Shown here piece by piece: positions 16,229 to 24,779 of a DNA stretch of 64,000 nt. How positions within the stretch are numbered: the stretch's first letter is position 1; every line of letters begins with the position of its first letter. The stretch comes from Streptomyces bungoensis (GTDB lineage Bacteria > Actinomycetota > Actinomycetes > Streptomycetales > Streptomycetaceae). The stretch spans positions 1 to 64,000 of the forward strand of contig NZ_KQ948876.1 of the NCBI RefSeq assembly GCF_001514215.1. Reading direction: 5' to 3'. Under the pieces are notes generated by a model. The model was given only the letters and a program-made list of their open reading frames with translations, made no database searches and was not told the origin of the DNA. Position numbers and translations under genes: made by a program.

Positions 16229-17353
16229 GTGGCAGCCAACGACCGGGCAGCAGCTCCCGGAAAGTCCGGTGGGAGTGCCGGCTCCGATCGCCTGATGCGC
16301 GCCTCGTTGAGCGCCGTGGCTCCGGGTACACCCCTGCGCGACGGCCTGGAGCGGGTCCTGCGCGGCAACACCGGCGGGCTCATCGTCCTCGGCTCCGACA
16401 AGACCGTCGAGGCGATGTGCACGGGCGGCTTCGTCCTGGACGTGGAGTTCGCCGCGACGCGGCTGCGGGAGCTGTGCAAGCTGGACGGCGGCATCGTGCT
16501 CTCCTCCGATCTGTCGAAGATCCTGCGGGCCGGCGTGCAGCTGGTCCCGGACCCGACGATCCCGACGGAGGAGACCGGCACCCGGCACCGCACCGCCGAC
16601 CGGGTCTCCAAGCAGGTCGGCTTCCCCGTGGTCTCCGTCTCGCAGTCCATGCGGCTGATCGCGCTGTACGTCGACGGGCAGCGGCGCGTGCTGGAGGACT
16701 CGGCGGCGATCCTGTCCCGGGCGAACCAGGCGCTGGCGACCCTGGAGCGGTACAAGCTGCGGCTGGACGAGGTCGCGGGCACGCTGTCGGCGCTGGAGAT
16801 CGAGGACCTGGTGACGGTGCGGGACGTGTCCGCCGTCGCGCAGCGCCTGGAGATGGTGCGGCGCATCGCCACCGAGATCGCCGAGTACGTCGTCGAACTG
16901 GGCACCGACGGGCGTCTGCTGGCGCTCCAGCTGGAGGAGCTGATCGCCGGTGTCGAGCCCGACCGGGAGCTGGTCGTCCGGGACTACGTGCCCGAGCCGA
17001 CGGCGAAGCGGTCCCGCACGGTCGACGAGGCGCTGTCCGAGCTGGACGCGCTGAGCCACGCGGAGCTCCTCGAGATGGGCACGGTGGCGCGGGCGCTCGG
17101 CTACACCGGGTCCCCCGAGACGCTGGACTCCGCGGTGTCCCCGCGGGGCTTCCGGCTGCTGGCCAAGGTGCCGCGGCTGCCGGGGGCCATCATCGACCGG
17201 CTGGTGGAGCACTTCGGGGGGCTGCAGAAGCTGCTCGCCGCCAGTGTGGACGATCTCCAGACGGTCGACGGCGTCGGCGAGGCGCGGGCCCGCAGCGTGC
17301 GGGAGGGGCTGTCGCGGCTGGCGGAGTCGTCGATCCTGGAGCGGTACGTCTGA
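16229..17353 (+). CDS. disA: diadenylate cyclase, DNA-integrity scanning protein
   Basis: Makes the second messenger c-di-AMP from two ATP and scans DNA for branched structures. The 374-residue product has the DAC domain (about 20-150) with the catalytic motif written DGG (86-88) where most homologues have DGA, and an intact RHR in GTRHRTADRV (119-121). A helical spine and a C-terminal helix-hairpin-helix (VDGVGEARARSVREG) complete it. The GTG start at 16229 has GGAGGAG upstream (16218-16224). A TAGACT hexamer overlapping the radA stop (16146-16151) could be its own promoter. Confidence 0.95.
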   Translation: MAANDRAAAPGKSGGSAGSDRLMRASLSAVAPGTPLRDGLERVLRGNTGGLIVLGSDKTVEAMCTGGFVLDVEFAATRLRELCKLDGGIVLSSDLSKILRAGVQLVPDPTIPTEETGTRHRTADRVSKQVGFPVVSVSQSMRLIALYVDGQRRVLEDSAAILSRANQALATLERYKLRLDEVAGTLSALEIEDLVTVRDVSAVAQRLEMVRRIATEIAEYVVELGTDGRLLALQLEELIAGVEPDRELVVRDYVPEPTAKRSRTVDEALSELDALSHAELLEMGTVARALGYTGSPETLDSAVSPRGFRLLAKVPRLPGAIIDRLVEHFGGLQKLLAASVDDLQTVDGVGEARARSVREGLSRLAESSILERYV

Positions 17354-17369
17354 CGTTCCCGGCTGCCGG

Positions 17370-17391
17370 GCACCTCTGGGTTCGGAGGTGC
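17370..17391 (+). terminator. candidate terminator after disA
   Basis: A 7-bp stem GCACCTC / GAGGTGC with an 8-base loop lies 17 bases after the disA stop, in the 124-base convergent gap. No U-tract follows, so it is tentative. Confidence 0.4.
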
Positions 17392-17477
17392 GCGTCATGG
17401 TGCGGGTGCGTCGTGGCCGGTCGCGCCGTTCCCCGCGCGCCTGGACGGTAGCCGCCTGGGCGCCGGCGGATCCTCCG

Positions 17478-18332
17478 TCAGTCCGCCGACAGCACGAACG
17501 ACGCCTGGAGCTTCGCGAAGCCCGGTGTCCTGGCCTCCAGGAGATACGTTCCGGGCTTGGCCGACCCCGCGGGAGGCGTCTCGCACTGGGCGGCGCTCGG
17601 CTTGCGGTCCCACTTCACGGTGTAGGTGATGCTCTGCCCGGCGGGAACCCGGAAGTACAGGCTCGACGCGCCCTTGGGGCAGTCGGCCGACGACCAGAAG
17701 GCGTTGTCGCCGTCGGCCGGTGTGACCGTCAACACCGCGTGCTTCGGCCCGAGGTCGACCTTGCAGTCCCCCGACGAGGTGTTCTTCGCGATGAGTTCGA
17801 ACGCGGGCGTCTGGTCCGGCGAGTAGGAGTTGTGCAGGCTGCGCAGGCTCAACGAGACGGACCCGGCGGTGCAGTCGGCCAGCGAGGAGGAGGCCGGCAC
17901 CGCGTCCCCCGCACCGACGCCGCCGGCGGAGCCGCCGGCGGAGCCGCCGGAGGACGAGCCGGAACCGCCACCGGAGCCGTCGCCGGAACCGCCGTCTGAG
18001 CCGGAACCGCCGTCTGAGCCGGAAGAACCGGACGCCCCGGCGGAACCAGCGCCCCCGGAGCCGCTCCCGCCGCTGCCGCCGCCGCTCGACTCGTCGCGTC
18101 CGCCCGGGTGCTGGCTGATCGCGGAGCCAGAGGGGGACGGCCCCGGCGTGATGGTGGACGCGGGATTCTTGCCGTTCGACCCGCCGGCGCCGTTCTTGCC
18201 GCCCCCGCCACCGGACACGACGATCCAGGTGATCAGCAGGGCCAACAGGGCGACCACGGACAGCAGTAGGGCCCTCCGTCGCCAGTAGATGGAGGAGGGA
18301 AGCGGCCCGACCGGATTGCGCAGAGATCCCAC
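17478..18332 (-). CDS. membrane-anchored protein with Gly/Ser linker and Cys-containing exported domain
   Basis: Family not recognised. The 284-residue product has a short basic N-terminus, one membrane segment (about 21-40), a long Gly/Ser/Asp linker (about 45-155) built from short repeats, and a compact C-terminal domain of about 125 residues with four Cys (DCTAGS, DCKVDLG, DCPKGAS, QCETPP) likely in two disulfides. It looks like a type II-oriented exported beta domain on a flexible stalk. The GTG at 18332 is chosen because TACAGT lies seven bases upstream; the open frame continues further upstream without support. Confidence 0.75.
   Translation of the reverse strand: MGSLRNPVGPLPSSIYWRRRALLLSVVALLALLITWIVVSGGGGGKNGAGGSNGKNPASTITPGPSPSGSAISQHPGGRDESSGGGSGGSGSGGAGSAGASGSSGSDGGSGSDGGSGDGSGGGSGSSSGGSAGGSAGGVGAGDAVPASSSLADCTAGSVSLSLRSLHNSYSPDQTPAFELIAKNTSSGDCKVDLGPKHAVLTVTPADGDNAFWSSADCPKGASSLYFRVPAGQSITYTVKWDRKPSAAQCETPPAGSAKPGTYLLEARTPGFAKLQASFVLSAD
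17983..18018 (-). repeat. 18-bp perfect tandem duplication in Gly/Ser linker
   Basis: CCGGAACCGCCGTCTGAG occurs twice head to tail (17983-18000 and 18001-18018), encoding Ser-Asp-Gly-Gly-Ser-Gly units on the minus strand. It lies within a longer imperfect array spanning about 17925-18075. Confidence 0.85.
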
Positions 18333-18339
18333 GGCGCAA

Positions 18340-18345
18340 ACTGTA
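18340..18345 (-). promoter_or_regulatory. -10 hexamer, leaderless promoter
   Basis: TACAGT on the minus strand lies seven bases before the GTG at 18332. Confidence 0.5.
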
Positions 18346-18508
18346 CGAGAGATCGCCGCACTTGCTTGCGTCCCCCGCCGCCCGAAGAGCAACTTTTCCG
18401 GATCATCATTCCGGCAACTGCCGTCAACACCAGGGCCCTTCGTTCCACGGCGACACTGTGCAGCCGGTTGATCACCGAGCATGACCGCCCGACCCGTGGC
18501 AGGATCGG

Positions 18509-19390
18509 ATGGCCATGACTGAGAAGCTGCACACCCCCGTGATCGCCTGGTTCGACGCCCACGCCCGCGACCTCCCCTGGCGCCGCCCGGAGGCGGGCCC
18601 CTGGGGGGTGATGGTCAGCGAGTTCATGCTGCAGCAGACCCCGGTGAACCGGGTGCTGCCGGTGTACGAGCAGTGGCTGGCCCGCTGGCCGCGCCCCGCG
18701 GACCTCGCCGCGCAGGCGCCGGGCGAGGCGGTGCGCGCCTGGGGGCGGCTCGGCTACCCGCGCCGGGCCCTGCGGCTGCACGGAGCGGCCGTGGCCATAA
18801 CGGAACGGCACGGCGGTGACGTCCCCACGGACCACGCGCAGCTGCTGGCCCTTCCCGGCATCGGGGAGTACACGGCCGCCGCGGTGGCCTCCTTCGCGTA
18901 CGGGCAGCGGCACCCGGTGCTGGACACGAACGTGCGCCGGGTCCTGGCGCGGGCGGTGACGGGCGTGCAGTACCCGCCGAACGCCACCACGGCCGCCGAG
19001 CGGCGTCTGGCGCGCGAGCTGCTGCCCGAGGACGAGCGCACGGCCGCGCGCTGGGCGGCCGCGTCCATGGAGCTGGGCGCGCTGGTGTGCACGGCGAAGA
19101 ACGAGGGGTGCCCGCGGTGCCCGATCGCCGCGCAGTGCGCGTGGCGGCTGGCCGGCAAGCCGGAACACGCGGGCCCGCCGCGGCGCGGGCAGACGTACGC
19201 CGGTACGGACCGCCAGGTGCGCGGCAAGCTGCTGGCGGTGCTGCGGGAGGCGCACGCGCCGGTGCCGCAGGCGGTGCTGGACCGGGTGTGGCACGAGCCG
19301 GTGCAGCGCGCCCGGGCGCTCGACGGACTCGTCACGGACGGACTGGTGGAGCCGCTGCCGGGCGGTCTGTACCGGCTGCCGCTCACCTGA
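18509..19390 (+). CDS. mutY: A/G-specific adenine glycosylase
   Basis: Removes adenine mispaired with 8-oxoguanine. The 293-residue product has catalytic Glu38 (SEFMLQQT), the helix-hairpin-helix LPGIGEYTA (115-123), catalytic Asp139 (LDTNV) and the four-Cys Fe-S loop C-x6-C-x2-C-x5-C (194, 201, 204, 210). It ends after a short winged-helix-like tail and lacks the full NUDIX-like 8-oxoG-reading domain of E. coli MutY, as in other short actinobacterial forms. ATG at 18509 or 18515 (MA-MTEK) could be the start. It is divergent from the Gly/Ser-linker protein gene. Confidence 0.92.
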   Translation: MAMTEKLHTPVIAWFDAHARDLPWRRPEAGPWGVMVSEFMLQQTPVNRVLPVYEQWLARWPRPADLAAQAPGEAVRAWGRLGYPRRALRLHGAAVAITERHGGDVPTDHAQLLALPGIGEYTAAAVASFAYGQRHPVLDTNVRRVLARAVTGVQYPPNATTAAERRLARELLPEDERTAARWAAASMELGALVCTAKNEGCPRCPIAAQCAWRLAGKPEHAGPPRRGQTYAGTDRQVRGKLLAVLREAHAPVPQAVLDRVWHEPVQRARALDGLVTDGLVEPLPGGLYRLPLT

Positions 19391-19675
19391 CGCTCACCTG
19401 ACGCCCAGCCAAGTCACAGCGTCACGGGTGCCGTTACGGTCCACCTGACGGACAAAGCAATCGATAAGCGGACATACCTTCCGCCTGCTTTACCCCGTTC
19501 CTACTTCCGTTACACAACCGACGGACAGCCGATTGCCAGCCGCAGGCTGCTGCGCACAGCCCCGTGACAACAGCTCCGTAGCTTCATTCCCGTGCCCGAC
19601 AGACCACGGGCGCGTCGATACAGCGGGACTTCAGGCACGGGGCCGGAGTGAACGGGGAACGGGAGGCGGTCGATC

Positions 19676-20215
19676 ATGGCGCAGGGCGAGGTGCTCGAGT
19701 TCGAGGAGTACGTCCGCACCCGGCAGGACGCGCTGCTGCGCAGCGCCCGCCGGCTGGTCCCGGACCCGACGGACGCTCAGGACCTGCTGCAGACCGCCCT
19801 GGTGCGGACGTACGGCCGCTGGGAGGGCATCGCCGACAAGCGGCTCGCGGACGCCTACCTGCGCCGGGTCATGATCAACACCCGTACCGAGTGGTGGCGG
19901 GCGCGCAAACTGGAGGAGGTCCCGACCGAGCAGCTGCCGGACGCGTCCGTGGACGACTCCACCGAGCAGCACGCCGACCGGGCCCTGCTGATGGACATCA
20001 TGAAGGTGCTGGCGCCCAAGCAGCGCAGTGTCGTGGTGCTGCGACACTGGGAGCAGATGTCCACGGAGGAGACGGCCGCCGCCCTCGGCATGTCGGCGGG
20101 TACGGTCAAGAGCACGCTGCACCGGGCGCTCGCCCGGCTCCGCGAGGAGCTGGAGGCCCGCGATCTGGACGCACGCGCGCTGGAGCGTGAGGAGCGGGAG
20201 CGTTGCGCGGCCTGA
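19676..20215 (+). CDS. sigE: ECF RNA polymerase sigma factor SigE
   Basis: A 179-residue ECF sigma factor that directs the cell-envelope stress regulon in Streptomyces. Region 2 (about 10-75, with PTDAQDLLQTALVRTYGRW) and region 4 (about 115-165, LAPKQRSVVVLRHWEQMSTEETAAALGMSAGTVKSTLHRA) are complete, and there is no anti-sigma gene; instead a CseBC two-component system follows, as in S. coelicolor where CseB drives sigE transcription. The ATG at 19676 has GGGAGGCGG just upstream. The 285-base region before it should hold the CseB-dependent promoter, but I could not define it. The stop overlaps the cseA start. Confidence 0.95.
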   Translation: MAQGEVLEFEEYVRTRQDALLRSARRLVPDPTDAQDLLQTALVRTYGRWEGIADKRLADAYLRRVMINTRTEWWRARKLEEVPTEQLPDASVDDSTEQHADRALLMDIMKVLAPKQRSVVVLRHWEQMSTEETAAALGMSAGTVKSTLHRALARLREELEARDLDARALEREERERCAA

Positions 20216-20850
20216 CGGAGGCCGGGTCCGAAGGGATCCGAGGGAGCACCCAGGCGGTGATCGCGGGGGGAACCGCGCTCGCCGCCGTCGCCCTTTTCGT
20301 CGTCGCGTGCGGCACCGGGGGGACGGGGGCCCGCGACGAGGGCCCGGCGCACGCCTCGGCGGTGGCGGGAGCCATCGCCTCGCCCAGCCCGAGCCCCTCC
20401 GGCGGCTACCGGCGGGTGGACGCGGTCGCGCTGATCAAGGGTGACCCGGCGGTCTCCGCGACGGTGAAGCGGGAGCTGAAGCCGTGCAGCGGCGACCACT
20501 ACCCGGTCGACGTCTCCTACGGCGATCTGACCGGCGCCACCGCCAGAGACGTCGTCGTCAACGTGGTGACCTGCGGTGACTGGGTGGGCCTCGGCACGTA
20601 CGTGTACCGGGACGTGGCCGGGTCGTACAAGAATGTGTTCAAGGCGGAGGAGTCGCCGGTCTACTCGGAGATAGACGGGACCGACCTGACCGTGACCCGG
20701 CAGGTCTACGACACGGACGACCAGATGTCGAACCCGTCCCGGGAGACCGTGATCACCTACCGCTGGAAGGCGGGCCGGTTCGCCCAGATCAGCAGCCACG
20801 AGACGGACTACAGCAAGGCCGGCGGCGACGCCTCGTCCGCGGACGGCTGA
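20203..20850 (+). CDS. cseA: lipoprotein CseA, modulator of the SigE system
   Basis: A 215-residue lipoprotein that in S. coelicolor dampens sigE expression. A signal peptide ends in the lipobox VVAC (Cys at residue 36), followed by a Ser/Pro-rich linker and a globular exported domain with two further Cys (KPCSGD and VTCGDW). The only start that leaves a basic N-terminus is TTG at 20203, which overlaps the sigE stop by 13 bases and has GGAGCGGGAG upstream, implying coupling to sigE translation. A GTG inside the signal peptide is the alternative but would remove the positive residues. Confidence 0.85.
   Translation: MRGLTEAGSEGIRGSTQAVIAGGTALAAVALFVVACGTGGTGARDEGPAHASAVAGAIASPSPSPSGGYRRVDAVALIKGDPAVSATVKRELKPCSGDHYPVDVSYGDLTGATARDVVVNVVTCGDWVGLGTYVYRDVAGSYKNVFKAEESPVYSEIDGTDLTVTRQVYDTDDQMSNPSRETVITYRWKAGRFAQISSHETDYSKAGGDASSADG
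20208..20224 (+). terminator. hairpin over the sigE stop codon, possible attenuating terminator
   Basis: A 6-bp stem CGGCCT / AGGCCG with a 5-base loop spans the sigE stop. In S. coelicolor most transcripts are reported to end just after sigE; this short stem could contribute, but it has no U-tract. Confidence 0.3.
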
Positions 20851-20889
20851 CTCCCCACACGCACACCACGAGGACTGAGAGCACCGCCG

Positions 20890-21594
20890 ATGGCAGACCA
20901 GACCCACGTCCTGTTCGTCGAGGACGACGACGTCATCCGCGAGGCCACCCAACTCGCCCTGGAGCGGGACGGCTTCGCGGTCACCGCCATGCCCGACGGC
21001 CTGTCGGGCCTGGAGGCGTTCCGGGCGGACCGGCCGGACATCGCGCTGCTGGACGTGATGGTCCCCGGCCTGGACGGGGTCAGCCTGTGCCGCCGCATCC
21101 GGGACGAGTCCACGGTGCCGGTGATCATGCTGTCGGCGCGCGCCGACTCCATCGACGTCGTCCTCGGCCTGGAGGCGGGCGCGGACGACTACGTGACCAA
21201 GCCGTTCGACGGGGCCGTGCTGGTCGCCCGGATCCGGGCCGTGCTGCGGCGCTTCGGGCACGCGGGCGGCAGCGCGCAGTCCGACGCCGACGCGGACACG
21301 GTGACCGGCGGGGTGCTGGTCTTCGGGGACCTGGAGATCGACACCGAGGGCATGGAGGTGCGCCGGGCCGGGCAGCCGGTCGCGGTCACCCCGACCGAGA
21401 TGCGGCTGCTGCTGGAGTTCTCCACCGCGCCGGGCACTGTGCTCTCCCGCGACAAGCTGCTGGAGCGGGTGTGGGACTACGGCTGGGGCGGGGACACCCG
21501 GGTCGTCGACGTGCACGTGCAGCGGCTGCGGCAGAAGATCGGCCAGGACCGGATCGAGACGGTCCGCGGCTTCGGCTACAAACTGAAGGCCTGA
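20890..21594 (+). CDS. cseB: OmpR/PhoB-type response regulator CseB
   Basis: A 234-residue response regulator that activates the sigE promoter when phosphorylated by CseC. The receiver domain (1-120) has acidic residues EDDD at 11-14, phospho-acceptor Asp55 (LLDVMVPG), Ser82 (MLSA) and Lys104 (TKPF). A winged-helix DNA-binding domain follows (about 140-234, ending VRGFGYKLKA). It sits between cseA and cseC in the operon. Confidence 0.95.
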   Translation: MADQTHVLFVEDDDVIREATQLALERDGFAVTAMPDGLSGLEAFRADRPDIALLDVMVPGLDGVSLCRRIRDESTVPVIMLSARADSIDVVLGLEAGADDYVTKPFDGAVLVARIRAVLRRFGHAGGSAQSDADADTVTGGVLVFGDLEIDTEGMEVRRAGQPVAVTPTEMRLLLEFSTAPGTVLSRDKLLERVWDYGWGGDTRVVDVHVQRLRQKIGQDRIETVRGFGYKLKA

Positions 21595-21607
21595 GCGGGG
21601 CGACGGC

Positions 21608-22963
21608 ATGAGGGGGATCATTCGGCACCCGGTCCGGCACGTGGAGCGCGCGGGCCTGCACACGGGGCTCAGATGGAAGCTGAGCGCGGCGATCGCGCTG
21701 GTGGCCGGGCTGGTGGCGATCGCGCTCAGCCTCGTGGTGCACAACGCGGCCCGGGTCTCGATGCTGGACAACGCGCGCGACCTGGCCAACGAGCGGGTCC
21801 AGATCGCCCAGCGCAACTACGAGCAGAAGCGCGGGCCGAACTTCCCCGGCATCAAGATCGACGACCCCGGGCTGCCGGCCGCGCTGCGCGAGAAGGTCGA
21901 GGAGGGCCGCAGGGCCAGCGACGTCATCGACCGCGCCGGGGTGCCGGACATCTGGGCGGCCGTGCCCACCAAGGACGGGCGCGTGCTGTCCCTGCACAGC
22001 AACATGCCGGATCGTTCCACCGACGTCATGAAGGACCTCGACCAGGCCCTGGTCATCGGCTCCGTCGCGGTCGTGCTCGGCGGCAGCGCGCTCGGTGTGC
22101 TGATCGGCGGCCAGCTGTCGCGGCGGCTGCGCAAGGCGGCGGCCGCCGCCGGGCGGGTCGCCAAGGGCGAGACGGACGTACGGGTGCGGGAGGCCATCGG
22201 CGGGGTCGTCCGGGACGAGACCGACGATCTCGCGCGCGCGGTGGACGCCATGGCGGACGCGCTGCGGCAGCGGCTGGAGGCCGAGCGGCGGGTCACCGCG
22301 GACATCGCGCACGAGCTGCGCACCCCGGTGACGGGTCTGCTGACGGCGGCCGAACTGCTGCCGCCCGGCCGCCCGACCGAGCTGGTGCTGGACCGGGCCA
22401 AGGCCATGCGCACCCTGGTCGAGGACGTGCTGGAGGTCGCCCGGCTCGACGGAGCCTCCGAGCGGGCCGAACTGCAGGACATCATGCTCGGCGACTTCAT
22501 CGCCCGGCGGGTGGCCGCGAAGGACCCGGAGATCACCGTACGGGTGGTGCACGAGTCGGAGGTCACCACCGATCCGCGGCGCCTGGAACGGGTGCTGTTC
22601 AACCTGCTCGCCAACGCGGCCCGGCACGGCCGGCCGCCGATCGAGGTGACCGTCGAGGGCCGGGTCATCCGGGTCCGCGACCACGGCCCGGGCTTCCCGG
22701 AGGAGCTGCTCGCCGAAGGGCCGAGCCGCTTCCGCACCGGCAGCAAGGACCGCGCCGGCCAGGGCCACGGCCTGGGCCTGACCATCGCGGCCGGCCAGGC
22801 CAGAGTCCTGGGCGCCCGCCTGACCTTCCGCAACGTCCGTCCCGCGGGCGCTCCCGCGCACATCCCGGCGGAGGGCGCGGTGGCCGTGCTGTGGCTCCCG
22901 GAGCACGCGCCGACCAGCACCGGGAGCCACCCCCTGCTGCCGCTGTCCGGGGGCGGGCGCTGA
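21608..22963 (+). CDS. cseC: sensor histidine kinase CseC
   Basis: A 451-residue membrane kinase that senses envelope damage and phosphorylates CseB. It has two membrane segments (about 26-47 and 148-170) around a roughly 100-residue outside domain, a HAMP linker, the H-box ADIAHELRTP with His235, an N-box NLLANAARHG and G-boxes DHGPGFP and GHGLGLTIA. The ATG at 21608 is 13 bases after cseB. The exported loop has no recognisable named domain. Confidence 0.95.
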   Translation: MRGIIRHPVRHVERAGLHTGLRWKLSAAIALVAGLVAIALSLVVHNAARVSMLDNARDLANERVQIAQRNYEQKRGPNFPGIKIDDPGLPAALREKVEEGRRASDVIDRAGVPDIWAAVPTKDGRVLSLHSNMPDRSTDVMKDLDQALVIGSVAVVLGGSALGVLIGGQLSRRLRKAAAAAGRVAKGETDVRVREAIGGVVRDETDDLARAVDAMADALRQRLEAERRVTADIAHELRTPVTGLLTAAELLPPGRPTELVLDRAKAMRTLVEDVLEVARLDGASERAELQDIMLGDFIARRVAAKDPEITVRVVHESEVTTDPRRLERVLFNLLANAARHGRPPIEVTVEGRVIRVRDHGPGFPEELLAEGPSRFRTGSKDRAGQGHGLGLTIAAGQARVLGARLTFRNVRPAGAPAHIPAEGAVAVLWLPEHAPTSTGSHPLLPLSGGGR

Positions 22964-22997
22964 CGGCCCGCAGCGTCCGGACGGCGCCGGAGAAGGG

Positions 22998-23033
22998 GCA
23001 GACCCCCGGGGCGGACACCACCCGGGGGCCTGC
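22998..23033. terminator. bidirectional terminator between cseC and the MFS exporter gene
   Basis: GCAG-A-CCCCCGGG (22998-23010) pairs with CCCGGGGG-C-CTGC (23021-23033), one mismatch, 10-base loop, in a convergent gap. Confidence 0.6.
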
Positions 23034-23047
23034 GGTCCGAGCGAGGC

Positions 23048-24655
23048 TCAGACGGCCTCGATCACCTGCATCGGAGCCGCCTCGTCGCCGTCCTGCGCGG
23101 CAGACTGCTGCGGCCCGCCCTTGAGTGGGACCTCCTTCACGAACAGCGCCGCGATCAGCACGACCACCGCCACGGCCGCGCCGAGCACGAACGCCGCGTG
23201 CGTACCGGCGGACACCGCGTGCTGGTACGCCTCCCGCGCCACCGCCGGCAGCTTCTGCAGGCTCTTGGCGTCCAGCTGCGCCGACTTCTCGGTGACGCCC
23301 TTGCCCAGCGCGCCGGCCCGCTCGGCCATGACGTCCTGGACCCGGTGGTTGAACAGCGCGCCCATGATGGCCACGCCGAAGGAGGAGCCGAGCGTGCGGA
23401 ACAGGGTGGTCGAGGAGGAGGCCACGCCCATGTCCCTCATCTGCACGCTGTTCTGCGCCACCAGCATGGTGATCTGCATCAGGCAGCCCATGCCGGCGCC
23501 GAGCACGGCCATGTAGATGCCCGAGGTCAGCCGGGTGGTGCCGGTGTCCATCAGCGACAGCAGGTACAGGCCGGTGATCATCAAACCTCCGCCGACGATC
23601 GGGAAGACCTTGTAGCGGCCGCTGTTGGTGGTGACACGTCCGGCGACCATCGAGGTCACCAGCATCGCGCCGAGCATCGGCAGGAGCAGCAGACCCGAGT
23701 TGGTCGCGGAGGCGCCCTGCACCGCCTGCTGGTACAGCGGCAGGAACAGCGTGGCGCCGAACATCACGAAGCCGGTGATGAAGCCGATGACCGACATCAG
23801 GGTGAAGTTGCGGCTCCGGAAGATGTGCAGCGGCAGCACCGGTTCGGCGGCCCGGGTCTGCCAGAACACGAACCCGACGAGCGCGGCGACGCCGATGCCG
23901 ATCAGCTCCATGATCCGCGCGGAGGTCCAGGCGTACTCCGTGCCGCCCCAGGTGGTGACCAGCACGATGGAGGTGATGCCGACCGTCAGAAGCACGACAC
24001 CGAGGTAGTCGATGCCCGCCCGGGACCGCTTCCTCGGCAGGTGCAGCACGGCGGTGATCGCGGCCAGCGCGACCGCGCCGAGCGGCAGGTTGATGTAGAA
24101 GGCCCAGCGCCAGCCCCAGTTGTCGGTGATGGTGCCGCCGACGAGCGGGCCGCCGATCATCGCCAGCGCCATCACGCCGGCCATCATGCCCTGGTACTTG
24201 CCGCGCTCCCGGGGCGGGACGAGGTCGCCGATGATCGCCATGACGCCGACCATCAGACCGCCGGCGCCGAGGCCCTGCACGGCCCGGAAGCCGATCAGCT
24301 GGCCCATGTCCTGGGCCATGCCGCTCAGCGCGGATCCGATCAGGAAGAGCACGATCGAGCTGAGGAAGGCGCCCTTGCGCCCGTACATGTCGCCGAGCTT
24401 GCCCCAGATCGGGGTCGAGGCCGCCGTCGCCAGGGTGTACCCGGTGACCACCCAGGAAAGGTGTTCCAGGCCGCCCAGTTCACCGACGATCGTCGGCATC
24501 GCCGTGCCGACGATCATGTTGTCGAGCATCGCGAGCATCATCGCGATCATGAGCGCGAGCAGGACCACCCGCACGCTCCTCGGCTGTTTCCCCGCCTGCT
24601 GTTCCGGCTCGCCGGGCCTGGCCTCGCCCGCCATCGCCGCCTGCGTGTCCGCCAT
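23048..24655 (-). CDS. DHA2-family (14-TM) MFS drug exporter
   Basis: A 535-residue proton-driven exporter of the EmrB/QacA type. It shows about 14 hydrophobic segments, the DHA2 motif LDNMIVGTAMPTI in the first segment, and motif A GKLGDMYGRKG in the first cytoplasmic loop. The start is taken at the ATG at 24655, with GGGGGAG and GGAGAG just before it, rather than nine codons upstream. The divergent TetR gene and the long inverted repeat between them predict local repression relieved by a drug-like ligand. Substrate unknown. Confidence 0.9.
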   Translation of the reverse strand: MADTQAAMAGEARPGEPEQQAGKQPRSVRVVLLALMIAMMLAMLDNMIVGTAMPTIVGELGGLEHLSWVVTGYTLATAASTPIWGKLGDMYGRKGAFLSSIVLFLIGSALSGMAQDMGQLIGFRAVQGLGAGGLMVGVMAIIGDLVPPRERGKYQGMMAGVMALAMIGGPLVGGTITDNWGWRWAFYINLPLGAVALAAITAVLHLPRKRSRAGIDYLGVVLLTVGITSIVLVTTWGGTEYAWTSARIMELIGIGVAALVGFVFWQTRAAEPVLPLHIFRSRNFTLMSVIGFITGFVMFGATLFLPLYQQAVQGASATNSGLLLLPMLGAMLVTSMVAGRVTTNSGRYKVFPIVGGGLMITGLYLLSLMDTGTTRLTSGIYMAVLGAGMGCLMQITMLVAQNSVQMRDMGVASSSTTLFRTLGSSFGVAIMGALFNHRVQDVMAERAGALGKGVTEKSAQLDAKSLQKLPAVAREAYQHAVSAGTHAAFVLGAAVAVVVLIAALFVKEVPLKGGPQQSAAQDGDEAAPMQVIEAV

Positions 24656-24680
24656 CTCTCCCACTCCCCCTGGCGGCTGC

Positions 24681-24752
24681 ACTTACTTGCCGCCCGGCTA
24701 GTTCACTACACTGGGAAAGGTAGCCCCGTCACTAGCCGGGCGTCAAGTAAGT
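24681..24752. promoter_or_regulatory. long inverted repeat operator between MFS exporter and TetR genes
   Basis: Two 22-bp arms (24681-24702 and 24731-24752) are reverse complements with a single mismatch, separated by 28 bases. Toward the exporter, TGACGG and TAGTGA spaced 17 bases lie across the arms and spacer. Toward the TetR gene, TACACT (24707-24712) lies just inside the left arm. A TetR dimer pair bound to both arms would cover both promoters. Confidence 0.7.
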
Positions 24753-24779
24753 TTCCGCGGGAGCGCGAGGAGTACGAGG

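Noticed and set aside
19391..19675. Defined CseB-binding site and sigE promoter
   Set aside because: Several weak hexamers are visible, but none has convincing spacing or repeats, so I did not annotate one.
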